48,157 bases of DNA, taken from Pholiota molesta. Its lineage: Eukaryota; Basidiomycota; Agaricomycetes; Agaricales; Strophariaceae. How positions within the stretch are numbered: position 1 is the stretch's first letter; every line of letters begins with the position of its first letter. This document shows, in pieces, positions 1 to 11,700 of this stretch. The translations under genes were made by a program, and so were the position numbers. The notes below the pieces were generated by a model. That model ran no database searches, was not told the DNA's origin, and saw only the letters and a list, made by a program, of their open reading frames with translations. The stretch lies in NCBI GenBank assembly GCA_014925825.1, contig JACGCK010000296.1, positions 1 through 48,157 on the forward strand, given 5' to 3'.

Positions 1-153
1 TTCCACCATGTCGTCACATTCCTTACATTTCTGGGAATGGTGACATGGATAGCGCCCAGTGCTGGATTGCTGTGTATCGGTGGATTAATGGCACAATTGC
101 TGGGCATGGCATTCTTTTCTTGTGGATCGCAACATCCCGCTGGGCCAAGACGA
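1..153 (+). CDS. Possible 3' end of a membrane protein, cut by the left edge
   Basis: Frame 1 is open from the first base to a TAG at 151-153 and encodes about 50 residues. They are strongly hydrophobic (VVTFLTFLGMVTW, then AGLLCIGGLMAQLLGMAFF), like two short membrane segments, and end in a small basic tail (GPRR). This could be the last exon of a multi-pass membrane protein whose body lies left of the window. I do not recognise the family. A stop-free frame this short can arise by chance, so the call rests only on hydrophobic composition. Confidence 0.3.
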
Positions 154-2766
154 TAGACAGACAGTTTACCTTCTGGCGACAAGTACCTGGCTGAACGACA
201 CCACAGTAAACATTCGCAAAATTGACGATTTATACTACGCCAGACAAACCGACGACAGAAACCTTTACGATGCTGGATGGCGACGCAGAGAAAATAAGGG
301 CTTGAATAGGGTTCTATTTTATTTTTTGCAATAGTCAGAAGAACTACATTTCCCCTTCCGTCTCTTCAACAAGTTGTAACAATTGTAACAAGTTGTACGA
401 TGGACTGCCTATATTCAAATTTAATTTGTACGCACAATTATATAGGGTTCGTTACTGCATGTCACCCAAATATGGAGCACTCAGGCAGCACTTGGTTAGT
501 TGATATAAATGGAAGGCAAGTTTCCAGGCCTGTTTCGTCGTGCTATATTCCCACGCCTCTATTTAAGCGCCCTGGCTTGTGGTTGGTTCCAGCAGTGATG
601 ATTTCTGATCGGTCTCAATTTCTGGTGTCTATCTCATAAGTTACATATATGACTCGTATTAAGCCTTAACGAGGCAATGCGTACTTCAGATCGTTTCCAT
701 GAAGTTTACCAGAGCTTACCTGTCTCAGTGGCACTCTTATGCTGAACTGCCTCGTGCGTGCCAGATATTAAGATGCATAACCATGCAACCAAATCCCAAG
801 GAGCTTTAATAAATTTAAGTAAACACAATAAGAACACACTAGCTTGGCTATCATTGACCGCGCGATGTTACCACTTTGAGCTTCAATTTCAAAATCACTA
901 CCGCGCACACTACGTTTAAGAAGAACCCATTTTATATATCAGCCATTTTGCGGCTTAAGAAGCTTAGATTTTAAACCGCGAGAAAGACCTCAACAGCTGA
1001 GGCAGAATCTCTCGTTCATTGAGACCAATCCGGTGCTCGAGGCCGAGTAACATGGGTAATATGGAGTTTCCACGTTCTCTTATCGCAATTATGCTACAGG
1101 CTACGTCTCTGATTATAGAGGTACAGAGTTTCTTCCTTTGGTTTTGCTCATTGGGGAAATGCGAGAGTCTGAGAACTGAACCAAATCAATTGCCTCATAG
1201 ATTTGATAGTACTTTCCCCGACCACCTTCCGTCCTGCAAACCTCGCTTAATTAGACCCTTAGCATCGCCTTCGAGCACATGGACATCAAGCATAAGTCCA
1301 GAGTCTTCATTTCTTATACACTTCTGCGATACTGAGGAGTTTACCGCTCTTCTATATGTCAGATTTTGGTATGCTTATCGCATACGGCCGCGACGGCGCA
1401 AAAGACAAGCTCATATAGACCCCACGCTTGTCCTCCTCGGGCTATCATCGGTGCGTTTAATTAAACGAGCATATGGTGTAGCCTTTCACCTTGTATTCGG
1501 AGCATAATCCTGTACAATGAATCGAATAATTCCACCTCTCCGGGACATGAGAGCTGGGCGGCAATTTCTAGATGTACCAATGAAATTGATGATAGATATA
1601 GAGAGGCATTTATTTTATAAGGCTACAGAGTACAACCCTCCGGAACCACTATGGAATTTCTTATCTCTGCTGAGAATCCCGGTCTGTATTGAAGCTGACG
1701 GGTGTTAACGACCCTTGACATGATTTCTACGGCATCCACCTTTAGAATGACTGTTACTGGAAACGCTGCTTAATCTCCGGCAGTGAATCATTGTCATCTA
1801 GAATATCATCTAGTAGATCTAGCTCCTTCTAATCCGAGTGAGCGCTGATCTCTAATAACTTCTTCAATAGTCATAGATAGCGAAAACAAAAAGTCACCCG
1901 TTGAGAACATCCTGCTTTTGAACCATGTCGACACTCAATCTAGGTGTCAAACCAACGTATCCTAGCTCACAGTGCTACCACCAGTCTGAGCTGAACTCTA
2001 TTACTTGGTCCATTTGTAGATAGGGAGCTTGTATTTTTGCTTTCAAACGGCGGTCGCGGGAACAAGATGTTGGCGGAACGTTGACAAGAATACATTCTCC
2101 TGGGTGACATTCCTTTGAGTAAATTTAGTAGTAGCATGTGCTGAAGGATCAATATGTACATGGAGCATTGGAAAAGAAAGGCGTCGGTCGATCGTAGAAA
2201 TGAAATTATATAGCAATTGTTTAATACTTGAAATCGTCGTGGTGATTTGGGCCTGTCGGAGAAACCGCGGAACGTTGGCCGCCCGTCAAGGGGGATAATA
2301 GTAAATCAGCTTCTCGACACTCGGAGATCGCAGTCTCAGGGTTTACGAGGGGTTTACGAGCAACCTCAACTGAACGCGCGGAAATCTCGCAAAAACCTAT
2401 ACATGTAGTAGGCTAGGCCAACAGTCCATGAAAGCACGGTGTGGTCTGAATCGAGTCGGAGAGTCCAACAAGTTACCAAATATCCGTGCCATAACGGGCC
2501 AGAGCATCAGAAAATTGGTACTATGCTCGACAAAGTGATCTTAAGCGTTAAATCGAACGGTCAGAGTGGAGATATGAAGAAGAGGAAATTTCTCCGGCGT
2601 CAGTTCAAGGACATTGATACTTGTCGAAGCAATTATAAATTCAATTTGCAAACGGCATTTCAACCGTTGTCGCATGTCAGCCGCCGAAAAGAAACTTGTA
2701 CAACTTTCTGACACGAATACGGTACGGCGGGATTTTTAGAGAGGCTTTGCGCCACGTATATCCCAC
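154..2766. other. Gene-poor stretch
   Basis: AT-rich sequence with only short open frames. The longest, 162 codons at 1019-1507, begins with TTG rather than ATG and shows no recognisable motif. I see no tRNA, no transposase or reverse-transcriptase motif and no convincing exon-intron chain. It may be intergenic or old decayed sequence. Confidence 0.5.
369..397. repeat. Three back-to-back copies of a 9-10 nt palindromic unit
   Basis: ACAAGTTGTA (369-378), ACAATTGTA (379-387) and ACAAGTTGTA (388-397) follow one another without spacers. Each unit is nearly self-complementary. It could be a minisatellite seed or a clustered protein-binding site; no gene start lies close enough to decide. Confidence 0.6.
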
Positions 2767-3374
2767 TTACTTACATTGCAAATAGGTCGGGAGTGTTAGT
2801 GACGAACCATAAAAGAGTGCGGGGAACGCCAAATTCCCCAGTGCACATAATAGAAGAAGACGAACGGAAGACACAATGTACCCCAGAATTGACAAAATAT
2901 AGATAAGATGCCTGCCACTGCGTCGGTTATTCTGGCTGGATAGACGAAGAAGATGATGAACACAAAAGTAATGTATTGGAAATCCGTAGACGACACATGA
3001 TGTACACACAGAGCACACCTCATCGAACTTTAGGCATCCAACATCAGGAGATCACAACGCCACCGAAAACTTTAGGAAGGAAAAGCAGAAGACCTCAATA
3101 CGAGGAAGAAACTGGTGAAGAAGTCAGATAACCACCGGCCGCTGTCATAACAGAGTTAGAGGACACAGTCGAAAGCTTTTATCTCACATGATAGATAGCA
3201 CACGCTAATGCGGTCGTTCGTCGGAGAGGTAGGGGTCGTTAAGCCTAGGAATACGTACGAACCAGGCTCATTTGCGTTCCGATTTATCTGGAAAGCAAGG
3301 TTTAGATTAATATTTGATCATGCAAGTGTACGGCAGCAAAGGTAACGATATGCAGAAGTAGAAAATAGGGTATA

Positions 3375-3427
3375 GGGATCAGAAGGAAGGCAACGGGAGT
3401 ATCCACATGGGGTTTTTGCGCTCTCGG
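3375..3427. repeat. Direct repeat, copy A
   Basis: Partner of 3789-3839. It begins with a 22-nt block identical in both copies (starting GGGATCAGAAGG), differs over four bases, then shares ATCCACATGGG and GCGCTCTCGG. Weaker similarity (CATCCG, then TTCATC and GAAGA) continues about 70 nt further right. Confidence 0.8.
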
Positions 3428-3788
3428 AATAATGAGCACTTTGTGCTCTACATCCGTAATTGTTTTCATCAAGAAGAGAGGACGAGGGGTAGCATACAAT
3501 GAATGAGAAAATCCACTTACCATTCAACGATAATAGTTCAATGATGATCGAAGAAATCTGCTAAATTATCAAGTGATACCTGTCGAGCAAAGTTAGATAT
3601 CAGATGAAATGTATATGTAGCAGATGAGGCCATACTCACGATGAGCAACAGGTGATGGGCGATGAGCCCTTCGATGCTTGCCTTCACGGTGGAAAAACGG
3701 CACATGCCCTTTTTTATAGAGGCATTATAGAGGCTATCAAGCAAAGAACAGTTAGCGCCGTGCTTCGAGCAAGTGAACGGGTATAACA

Positions 3789-3839
3789 GGGATCAGAAGG
3801 AAGGCAACGGAAAAATCCACATGGGTTTTGCGCTCTCGG
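3789..3839. repeat. Direct repeat, copy B
   Basis: Second copy of 3375-3427, about 410 nt downstream in the same orientation, two bases shorter within the T run. Both copies encode the HVDxxVAFLLIP peptide on the minus strand. Confidence 0.8.
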
Positions 3840-3960
3840 GTTTCGCGTCCGTAGACTGCTTTACATCCGAAATGGTTCATCTCGAAGAAAAAATAAACAG
3901 CAACGAATTGATTCATAGATGACCCACCATTTTCCTCCGAGTTCCTTCCTCGACGAGGTC

Positions 3961-4994
3961 GGAGACGCCCAATTAGAACGAGTGTTCAGCAATAGATTCT
4001 ACGACATAATGTAGATGGCATTGTGAGGTCTTCTATGATCCGTGTTGTAGGACAGCAGACAAAAAAGCTCAAGACCGCGTTAACATAGAAGTAGGAAGAG
4101 AAAAGTTGAGAAAAAGTAAATTTTCGGCGACAAAATCTTTTGGGTCACGGGTTTTCTAGGAACAAATATTCCCACGCTCCCACATCAACATGGAATAGCA
4201 CCTTGCGCTTTCTTGCTCAAATTGAAGAGTGTTCTACAAGTTAGACCAGTGGATAGTAGGCGTCATAAAAATCGTTGACAAATGTTACCGATCTACGGCT
4301 AATTAGGCAAGCTGAGATAGCATAGGCGTAGCTTCAAAATGAAAGTAAAAACAAAAGAAGGACAACGAAAGTAAAAGTGAATAAACAAGCTATGTAAAAA
4401 AGAACCAACCCGCCTAAATGAGAAGTATGAAAGATAAAAAGAGGGTAGACTGAAGCGAAATCCTCCTTGACCATCTCTGAGTGAACGTCAGCGAGACCCC
4501 ATATAGGAACGAAAGCGGTTGCATGAATGGCGTACGGTATACACATTGTTCTGTGGTGGGGTATCTATGCGTGTATACGCAGCCAATATGCACTACCTGC
4601 CAGTCTGTACATACTAGGGAATACGGTACATACAAAATCGGGATGGAGGATGGATGAGGAGGACATGACGACAAGTTGGCTTCATGTGCGGGAAGGCTGG
4701 GGCGTGTGGTGTGAGAGAAAGATATAAGTATAGAACGGAATGGTCCAAAGTCCGATGAATAGCCGCCAACGGGACGGCAAGGATGGGTGGCGAGGTGATG
4801 ACGGAGCAGAAGGATATATGTGGTGGTGGCGGCGTTGGTGGTGGTGGTGGTGGTGGGGGTACGACAATGCCAGTGATATGTGTATTAGTGGTGTTGTTGA
4901 GAAGCAGTTTGATCATTATCGCATCAATGATCGACCATCCAAGAAATAAGGGCGCACGAAAGATGGTAGCAGGTCAAGTTTATCTACTGCTCGT
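3961..4994. other. Gene-poor stretch downstream of ROT1
   Basis: No gene recognised. Open frames at 4614-4949 on both strands come from the GGT-type microsatellite (poly-proline or poly-glycine readings) and are not convincing. The right-hand part should hold the ROT1 3' UTR. Confidence 0.45.
4817..4860. repeat. GGT/TGG trinucleotide microsatellite
   Basis: An imperfect run of TGG/GGT triplets interrupted by one GGC GGC GTT segment and ending in a G run. It is about 140 nt beyond the ROT1 stop codon, in the probable 3' UTR. Confidence 0.85.
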
Positions 4995-5879
4995 CTATAG
5001 CAGTGACACCGTGGCAAACACCAAGGCCAATACTCCACCACCCAAGACGCCGATCAGCCTGTGGGGCCCTAGTGCCTCCGGTGCACTTGAGACGTCGCGA
5101 CGTTGGACACTCGAAGCCGCCACATTCCGCAGCGGCTGAGTGGGAAGCATTTTTGGAGTTGTCGAGATCTGGAACTGCGGCGCAACAGGAGATCCATCGA
5201 ACTGGAATAGATGAAGCTTGTAGCCCTGGTTTGGATCTTGGAATATTCTCCAGCTTTGATAGTATTCCGTTTGGTTGTACACCTCAATGAAGTTCGAGAT
5301 GGCTGCGCATGGATCCTGTATTTGTTGGAAACCATCGCCCATAGGTATCATGCTGATTGAACCGTTCGGGTTTAACGTGTAGCTTCCATGTACCCAACCA
5401 ATTACACCAGTGATGCATGTAGGGTCCGAGCCTACAGAAAGTGCCAGTGAAGTGATTATAAGCTGACCCATTATGGCAATTAATCTTCACGCACCATTGC
5501 TATTGAACCGGTATCTCGAAATCTCATAGAACCCATCTTGAGAGCTGGAAGAACCCAATTAGCGTTACTGTATCATATGAGCAGGTCAGAAATAGCCTCA
5601 CAATGAATATGAAACGCCAGTGTTTGCAGGATAGTTGAACGACATGTTCACGGGATTTGCAAAGCCCTATCACCCGAACAAAAGGAGTCGTTAGACAATG
5701 GTAGAACAAGGCCAGCCTGCAGGCTGACTCACGGAACCCGTCAGAACGGCTTTGCTCCCTGAGCTCCAGGTCCCATAAATCACTGTTGCGTTGTGTATCG
5801 AATCGTAGACGATGTCTTGAGCCAACGTGGTGCTAGCTAGTGATGCTAGCACCACTGTGATGAGGGAAGAAATCAACAT
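4995..5879 (-). CDS. ROT1: ROT1-type ER chaperone
   Basis: Rot1 is an ER-membrane chaperone needed in yeast for normal cell-wall beta-1,6-glucan and for folding of several secretory proteins. The model starts at ATG 5879 with a signal peptide (MLISSLITVVLASLA...LAQD) and has four exons. Exon 2 carries NPVNMSFNYPANTGVSYSF, exon 3 DGFYEISRYRFNSN, and the last exon, from about 5450, CITGVIGWVHGSYTLNPNG, FGDG-like MGDGFQQIQDPCAAISNF and LHLFQFDGSPVAPQFQ. These are hallmark Rot1 stretches. The C-terminus ends in a hydrophobic tail (LIGVLGGGVLALVFATVSLL), the expected membrane anchor. Length (about 250 residues) and intron borders look normal, and the reading frame is intact. In yeast, ROT1 acts in the same wall pathway as KRE6, two copies of which lie about 17 kb downstream. 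Confidence 0.93.
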
Positions 5880-6699
5880 ATTGGCGAAAGATCAAGGAAT
5901 ATCAGAGCTGAAATCCGCTGGGCGGGGGTTGGCGAGAGTTTTGAGAATGCGGTCGAAAAGAAAAGGCGGCGGTAGTGAAAAGAGGAGGGCAAACCAATGA
6001 CGGCGGAGGTGGTGGGAGGCAACGAGTGGAGTTCCAAAGTTTGGCTTTGTTTGGTTTTTCCCTTGTTCGTGATCTTGCTGCACCGCAGGCGCAACTGGCA
6101 AGCACAGAAACAAGTGGGTCGACGTTCGAGGGGATAGCGAGCGTTGAGCACGAATTAGGTGAATGGTACGAAGAGGTAGGAGACACGGACACGACCTCTG
6201 TCAAATCAGCTTTGTATGAATGATCACCGACATCGGTTGTCAAGGCCCTGAACTCAAGTTCATAGGGTCACAACTGTGACAGGTTCACTGTGGCTTGTGC
6301 AGTTCAACGTTCATGATCATAGCCAATTCATAGCTCTGAAGTCATCATGGCAAAAGAAAATAGACAGTCTATAAAACTAGTACGTAGAATATACAAAATT
6401 GAAGTCAAATGTTGACTTTAATCGTATGGGTCCGCAAAGTGTGTAAATACACGACCTGCTAGAGCAAGTCAGGATTGCGTGAGTGCTCTAAGATGCTCAC
6501 TGCCAACAATAAAACATAGAAAAGAACGGAAAGGAAAGCGGGCGTCGATCAAGCAGGCTAAGTTCCTTGGGATAGCGGAGCGGAGCAGCGGTCGGATATA
6601 ACGGTCTGAAGTCCACGTCGTCTCATTCTGGGAGCAGGGGAACGGTGATGACAGAAGGAAGCAAATGAGATACAACATGTGTAACACGAATTGACTTCC
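5880..6699. promoter_or_regulatory. ROT1 upstream region and proteasome-gene 3' flank
   Basis: 820 nt between the end of the proteasome gene and the ROT1 start. Frames here are proline-rich shadows. A 14-nt inverted repeat, GTCACAACTGTGAC, sits at 6267-6280, about 390 nt upstream of the ROT1 ATG, and could bind a dimeric factor. No TATA box is obvious close to the start. Confidence 0.35.
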
Positions 6700-8174
6700 T
6701 CAGTCCCTCTTCAAATCCTTCCTGATCACGAAAACTCTCTCGCCGTCGCTCGTGGCAGTCAGCTCTTGGATACCACGCATGCTCAGAAGGCCCTGAAGCG
6801 AACTGCTGTTCTTGGCAAGAACAACATATATCTCTAAACCGTCACCGACCTAATGGGAATAGAAGTCGTCAGCACGAGGCATGATATAACCAATAATAGG
6901 CGGAAGGTGTTGTGTGATTAGTGAAAGTATTAAAAAATAGGTATGGTATAAGGTTCAGGCTATGGCAAAAAAACTCCGCAGAAGGAGGTAAAAAATGGGG
7001 AAATAGAGTCGAGCACAATGTGAATTGAATGGGGAAATAGACAATCAAAACGAACCTCAATGTGTCGTTCTGTAGCGCTTGTGAAGGAGTCAATCACGAG
7101 GGGCAAAACGGTGGACAACGGTAAATGTCTGGGGAACGATGTTCCCGGAGCAGGCGTTTGGTTCTTGAAGTAGATCTGTAAAAAGACGGTAGTAATGTTA
7201 GTAAGTAAACCAACACGATAAAGGCCAGCAGACGAAGGGATTGCACAGTTTTGCAACGGGAGCACGGTACGAAATCGGTAAAGGATCGGATGCCGACTGA
7301 TTGGCAGCAAGCACGGGGCCATACGGTTCGCGCGTCATCCGCGGTTCAACTGTTGATACTGACCTGATTGTCTAGGAATGGTTGCACTAGTGCTTGTGCA
7401 GCACCTGCTGCACGGCACGCTTCGCGTTCATATGAACCGACGGGATCGAAAGAGTAAACCGCGCCAGTTCCTAGATGAACAAACAAAAGAAACATGTTAG
7501 CATCGTGATTCCAACAAAGCGAGGTGAGGTAAGTGTTCATATGATTTGCCTGAACCAATTCAATATGATAGTAGAACTGGTGATACACGCAAGCGCTACC
7601 TATAATGACCAAATTATAGGAAACAAACGCACCATCCTCTTCAATACCGCCTAGGATGTTGTACACATAGTATGGGAAGAAGCGACGGGCATATAACATG
7701 GTTTGAATGAGACGCGCAATAGCCCTTATAGGCATGTCCTTTGCATGGGCATGTCTGTACCACTAGATATCGAAGAGATGATCATGATTATTAAAGTTCG
7801 TGGTGGCTGGAAGGCAACTTGTACATACCTCTAGACGCTGTCGCACTTTCTTCACAAACATATTCCCGTCTGCAGCAAATCCGTTGACAGCTAGCGTAGC
7901 CTTATCTGTCCTGTAATGGGTGATCGTGCACAATGTGTGATCAGCATGTTGATTCCGAAGATATGTCGAACAACTACACCCTAGGAACTCACAGCCTGAA
8001 AACCTTGGGCGCATATCTGGTTTGTATACTGTATCCTTCGCTTTGCCTGGTATCACCGGCGATGACGCTGAAGTCAGCACCAGCGATGGCCAAGATTGTT
8101 CCTCCGTTCTCAGTGTACGGGTTGAAGGCTTGCTGAGTAGGGTGTTGAGACATTGTAGAGACCATGCCTGGCAT
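6700..8174 (-). CDS. PRE7: 20S proteasome subunit beta-6 (PSMB1/Pre7 type)
   Basis: This is a non-catalytic beta subunit of the 20S core in cytosol and nucleus. Spliced exons match the family in order: FNPYTENGGTILAIAGADF, AGDTRQSEGYSIQTRYAPK, LAVNGFAADGNMFVKK, MLYARRFFPYYVYNILGG, GAVYSFDPVGSYERE with AGAAQALVQPFLDNQ, IDSFTSATERHIE, and a final exon VGDGLEIYVV ending VIRKDLKRD. The last residues match the usual ELKRD ending. The threonine nucleophile of active beta subunits is absent, as expected. Three in-frame ATGs (8174, 8165, 8153) precede SQHPTQQAFNPY; the first was taken, but 8153 may be the true start. At least six introns. Frame intact. Confidence 0.95.
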
Positions 8175-8439
8175 ACCGTAGTGAAGAGTACGAAGGAAGA
8201 GGCGGAGAGGGGCAAAAACGTCCGAGTAGCGGGTAAGGTTGTTATAAGAGAGAAGACGAGATTGCGAGTTGAGAAAGGCCGCGTAATGGATTGGACACAC
8301 TCAAGTCGCGTCCCACCCGTGGGAATATGTGATCTTGATGCGTCCATTTTTAGCAAATCTCCAATCTTGCTGTTACTCCGAGCTTTTGCCCGTTTAGGGA
8401 TCGAATCTCTTTCAAACCGAACCTCCAGGTCGTTTTTTG

Positions 8440-8760
8440 TCATGGGACTCGTTCGTCTGCAAGCCCACCTTCCCCAGACACTTCCCGACCTCGAGCCTCC
8501 TCGACCTCGCCGCCATCCATCTTCTCCCAGTCCATATTATCATTCTCAGTGCCATCTTCGTCTTCGCCGATGACTCTCCGGGACTCTGGTTTTCGAAGCT
8601 CTGACACAGCAGTCCGCGCTTGAGGGTCTATTCTCAGCTTCAACGTTTTTTTCTGCTCCATGCTCTCGGTTTTTATTCTAACACGTCGCTGATGTGACAT
8701 GGACCCTTGTAATTCCTGCAAAAATTTTCTACATCCAAAACTATCTTCATTGACTCCCAT
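8440..8760 (-). CDS. Hypothetical small acidic protein
   Basis: An uninterrupted 106-codon frame. ATG 8760 is the first start after an in-frame TGA immediately before it. The N-terminal half is basic (SHQRRVRIKTE, MEQKKTLKLRID) and the C-terminal half acidic (GEDEDGTENDNMDWEKMDGGEVEE). No domain is recognised. It sits head-to-tail upstream of the proteasome gene, so it could be that gene's 5' flank rather than a gene. Charge segregation and amino-acid make-up look more like protein than random DNA, but support is weak. Confidence 0.35.
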   Translation of the reverse strand: MGVNEDSFGCRKFLQELQGSMSHQRRVRIKTESMEQKKTLKLRIDPQARTAVSELRKPESRRVIGEDEDGTENDNMDWEKMDGGEVEEARGREVSGEGGLADERVP

Positions 8761-11700
8761 TCACTCATTCGTGAAGAAATTCCCCATTTTCATCTCATGA
8801 CCTCCGCGAAATATGGTGACTCCACCACTCGGGATGAAATTCTGCCCAGCCTCAGGTCGGATCTATCACGCGCATTGCTTGTGAAGGCAATATTATCATA
8901 AAAGTCATTCAGGATCACCGTAATGGTCTTTTGCTCCTTTTGACGCCATTCTGATTCCGAATATGCCAATATATTCTCTAACCGGCAGAGAAAACTGTGG
9001 TACTCTGGCCGACACAGCGCTCACAACACGCTTGTTCCTATCTTGCTGCCCGCACCTGCTTCTTCCGCTCTCGGAGGATCATCAGAATGGTCCGCAATAC
9101 ATCATTCCTACCGGCCTATGCAGAGATATGTACATCTTTCCACGAATGCACTTCAGATCTTCGTCTCTCCCGCAGTTTCGAATACCCGCCAAAAGTAAGT
9201 GTATGTTTGCCTTTTCTCACTCCCACGACTTTGAAACATGTGAGCAGCTTTCTGGGAATGACTATCACACACACGCGGGATGCCTTCTCTTTCCATAGGT
9301 CATCGCAAAATAACCATCTATTCCGATACATTGATATCCATGACGAATTCAACTTTTCGAACATCTCACAGACGGCTTTCTCGTATGCATTGGTCAATAT
9401 TTCACCCTCTCTCTCTTACTGTGGATGTATATGGCTTAACCAGGCCTGAACTGAATGGTTTTCACTCTGGCGCCAATTGGGGTCAGTATTTAAAATCGAC
9501 TTTGTCTGATTTAAAAAAAGACAAGAAGAAGGGAAAATACCTCAGAGGCTAGGTCGCGGAAATAGACCCTAAATCCCATCATGCTGTCATTTTTTGCAGC
9601 CCGCTGCCTTGCTGCATTCTCATAATTCCTTCCCACAGATCTCAACATTGTTTTTCACCAAACATAAGCCGAACACCTCATGTCTTCCTTACTACTCGAA
9701 AAATCTGCACTCATGCCGCATTGTCTCCTTGCCGAGACCGAGTGGCACGCTTGCATGATGGTTTTCTCGAATAGACATTGTACCGCTGCTACATTCAGTT
9801 GCATGCATACCAGCGTAAAATTAACACTTACTAGACGAGAGTATTTCTTATGGCACTCTCAGGTTAACCATGCTAAAACTTTGTATTCTATTCAAGCTAC
9901 GCGTATATTGTTTAGGCCTACGATGTTTTAAAGATAAACTTGAAAGGGTAATGAACCAGGGTCTTTGATTTGGACTGCCGTTTGCAATGTACACGATTGT
10001 TTAATCTCTTCTCAACTTCTACGAGATCAAAAGACGACAATCGCACAAGTTATATCTTTAGTGCGTGGAAAAAGCTAACTGAATTCAATAGACTTATTCG
10101 TCAACCTCAATCCTATATGTGTTATCTCTATTTTTGACTGAGCAAAGAAGATCGTCAATAGCTCGCCGACAGCAACTGCTCTTCTCAGGCGCGGCGAAGG
10201 GATCGCTTGGCGACTCGTGTTTGTTCCTCATTCTATTTCCAGACTCCCGCAGGCAGGTTTTGTGGGTGAGAAACTCATGTTGCTCGTGCTTTTTATTTCC
10301 AAATAGGTCTCGGCCTGTCTACTTCGTCCTCTATTTCTCAAGACTATAATATCTGCAATAGAACATTCTCTAAAACGATCTAAACCTTCTCACTGGGCTG
10401 ACATTCTCTGATGATACTGGCATATCATCGGAGCAAACTATCGAAATTCCTGGGGTGTGCGCTCAGGCTTTGCGACGAATTATCGTGGCGTCCTTCCTAA
10501 TTCTCTCCCGACAGCTTGGCTATGTTTGTGGCATGCAAGATAGTAAGGCGGTAAACACGAGGCACAATTTACCAATGATGTTTATGCGCTTGGCCTGCTT
10601 ATTTGCGTTGGTGCCTCCAATTAAATTGGAAAAGGATCGCCGGATGAGCGTATTGAATGCTCGATCGACGCCGACACCCCCAATTCCGGGCATGGATGGT
10701 ATTCCCGCCGTGTGCGCTCGCCTCCTCTCTGCTCAGAGAACGTATCGCGAGATCGGACCTGGCGCCAATTATCTACGTAATGGTGGCTACCCTACTATCA
10801 GTTTATCCGAGGTATTTCCTCTAACGGCATGAACTGCGCAGACTCCTATGTTTTAGTTGGTTTCTACTATAGAACTCGAGTGGGTACACATCGCGCCTAC
10901 CAGCAAGCCATCCTGATCTAGAGGCCTCTGACATGGCCTAGATGACTGCTCGTATATAATGGCATCGCCATCTATGTACTTGCTTCGCTAAATCCTGGTC
11001 GCACACCAATGTTTTGTTCAGCCGCCACGACGGACAAAACCGAGATCTTGCTGTGCCAAACACGTTCTTGGAGAGTCTGATTAGAACATGGGGCTGCGTA
11101 TGCAGGCACTGACAAGAGGAAAACGAGTACATTGTGCGGCTGATTGCGGACTGCTTCTCTGAGCTTATCTTACATGGACTTGCATTCCCGACAAGTACTT
11201 CAAAGTGCGTGTGCGTGAGTTCGCTCACAGATTTTATGACGCACCGGCAAGTGGTTTGTACACATTGCGAACGACAAAACCGCGGGGTTTCCCGTCTTCA
11301 CATCATCTCTCGCCGAACCAGGTTCAGATAACCTGTGTTTATGGAACATTCTAGTGCTGACGTGGATCTTTTTCTTCATCGGAAGCTCGAGGTGCATCTG
11401 TATAGGCGTTCGTACACATTGATGGGCTTTTTCTTCTTCCTCTTCATAAGCTATCAGGGTGACAGATAAGCGGAGAATAGAGGAGTATTTCATATCTCCT
11501 TTGACCGAAGGTTAAGGCTATATGTCACTGCTGATACGATCTACGGGTCATATTTGTAAAGTATTCACGCTTCTTCAAGCTGACTACATGTGTATGCAGC
11601 CCCAATTAGAGCCTGCAGCTGCGCGAACCATCCAGAAAACAACCCTATCTACTATTATTGAATTGAAGAGGAACACGAGCTAAAACGCTTCACCAATTTT

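Larger units (their letters stand above)
2767..3960 (-). pseudogene. Decayed, partly duplicated membrane-protein-like fragments
   Basis: On the minus strand several short frames carry hydrophobic stretches (FVFIIFF, LPFVFFYYVHW near 2.8-3.0 kb) and splice-like donors such as GTAAGTGG near 3521 and GTGAGTATGG near 3640. Two neighbouring segments encode related peptides, KPHVDTPVAFLLIPI (about 3375-3420) and KTHVDFSVAFLLIPV (about 3785-3832), so a coding segment was duplicated. Stops interrupt every frame and I could not build an intact gene. Family unknown; a small intron-rich gene that I failed to splice is the alternative. Confidence 0.35.

Noticed and set aside
1019..1507. 162-codon plus-strand frame
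   Set aside because: Starts with TTG, has no ATG near the beginning and no recognisable motif; probably chance in gene-poor DNA.
4614..4949. Poly-proline or poly-glycine proteins around 4.7-4.9 kb
   Set aside because: They are readings of the GGT microsatellite in both strands and have no support outside it.
8022..8573. 183-codon plus-strand frame
   Set aside because: Lies opposite the proteasome beta-6 first exons, which have clear family motifs; it is a shadow.
9466..9484. TGGCGCCAATTGGGGTC as a retrotransposon primer-binding site
   Set aside because: It looks tRNA-3'-end-like, and TGGCGCCAATT recurs near 10760, but no long terminal repeats, reverse transcriptase or integrase flank it.
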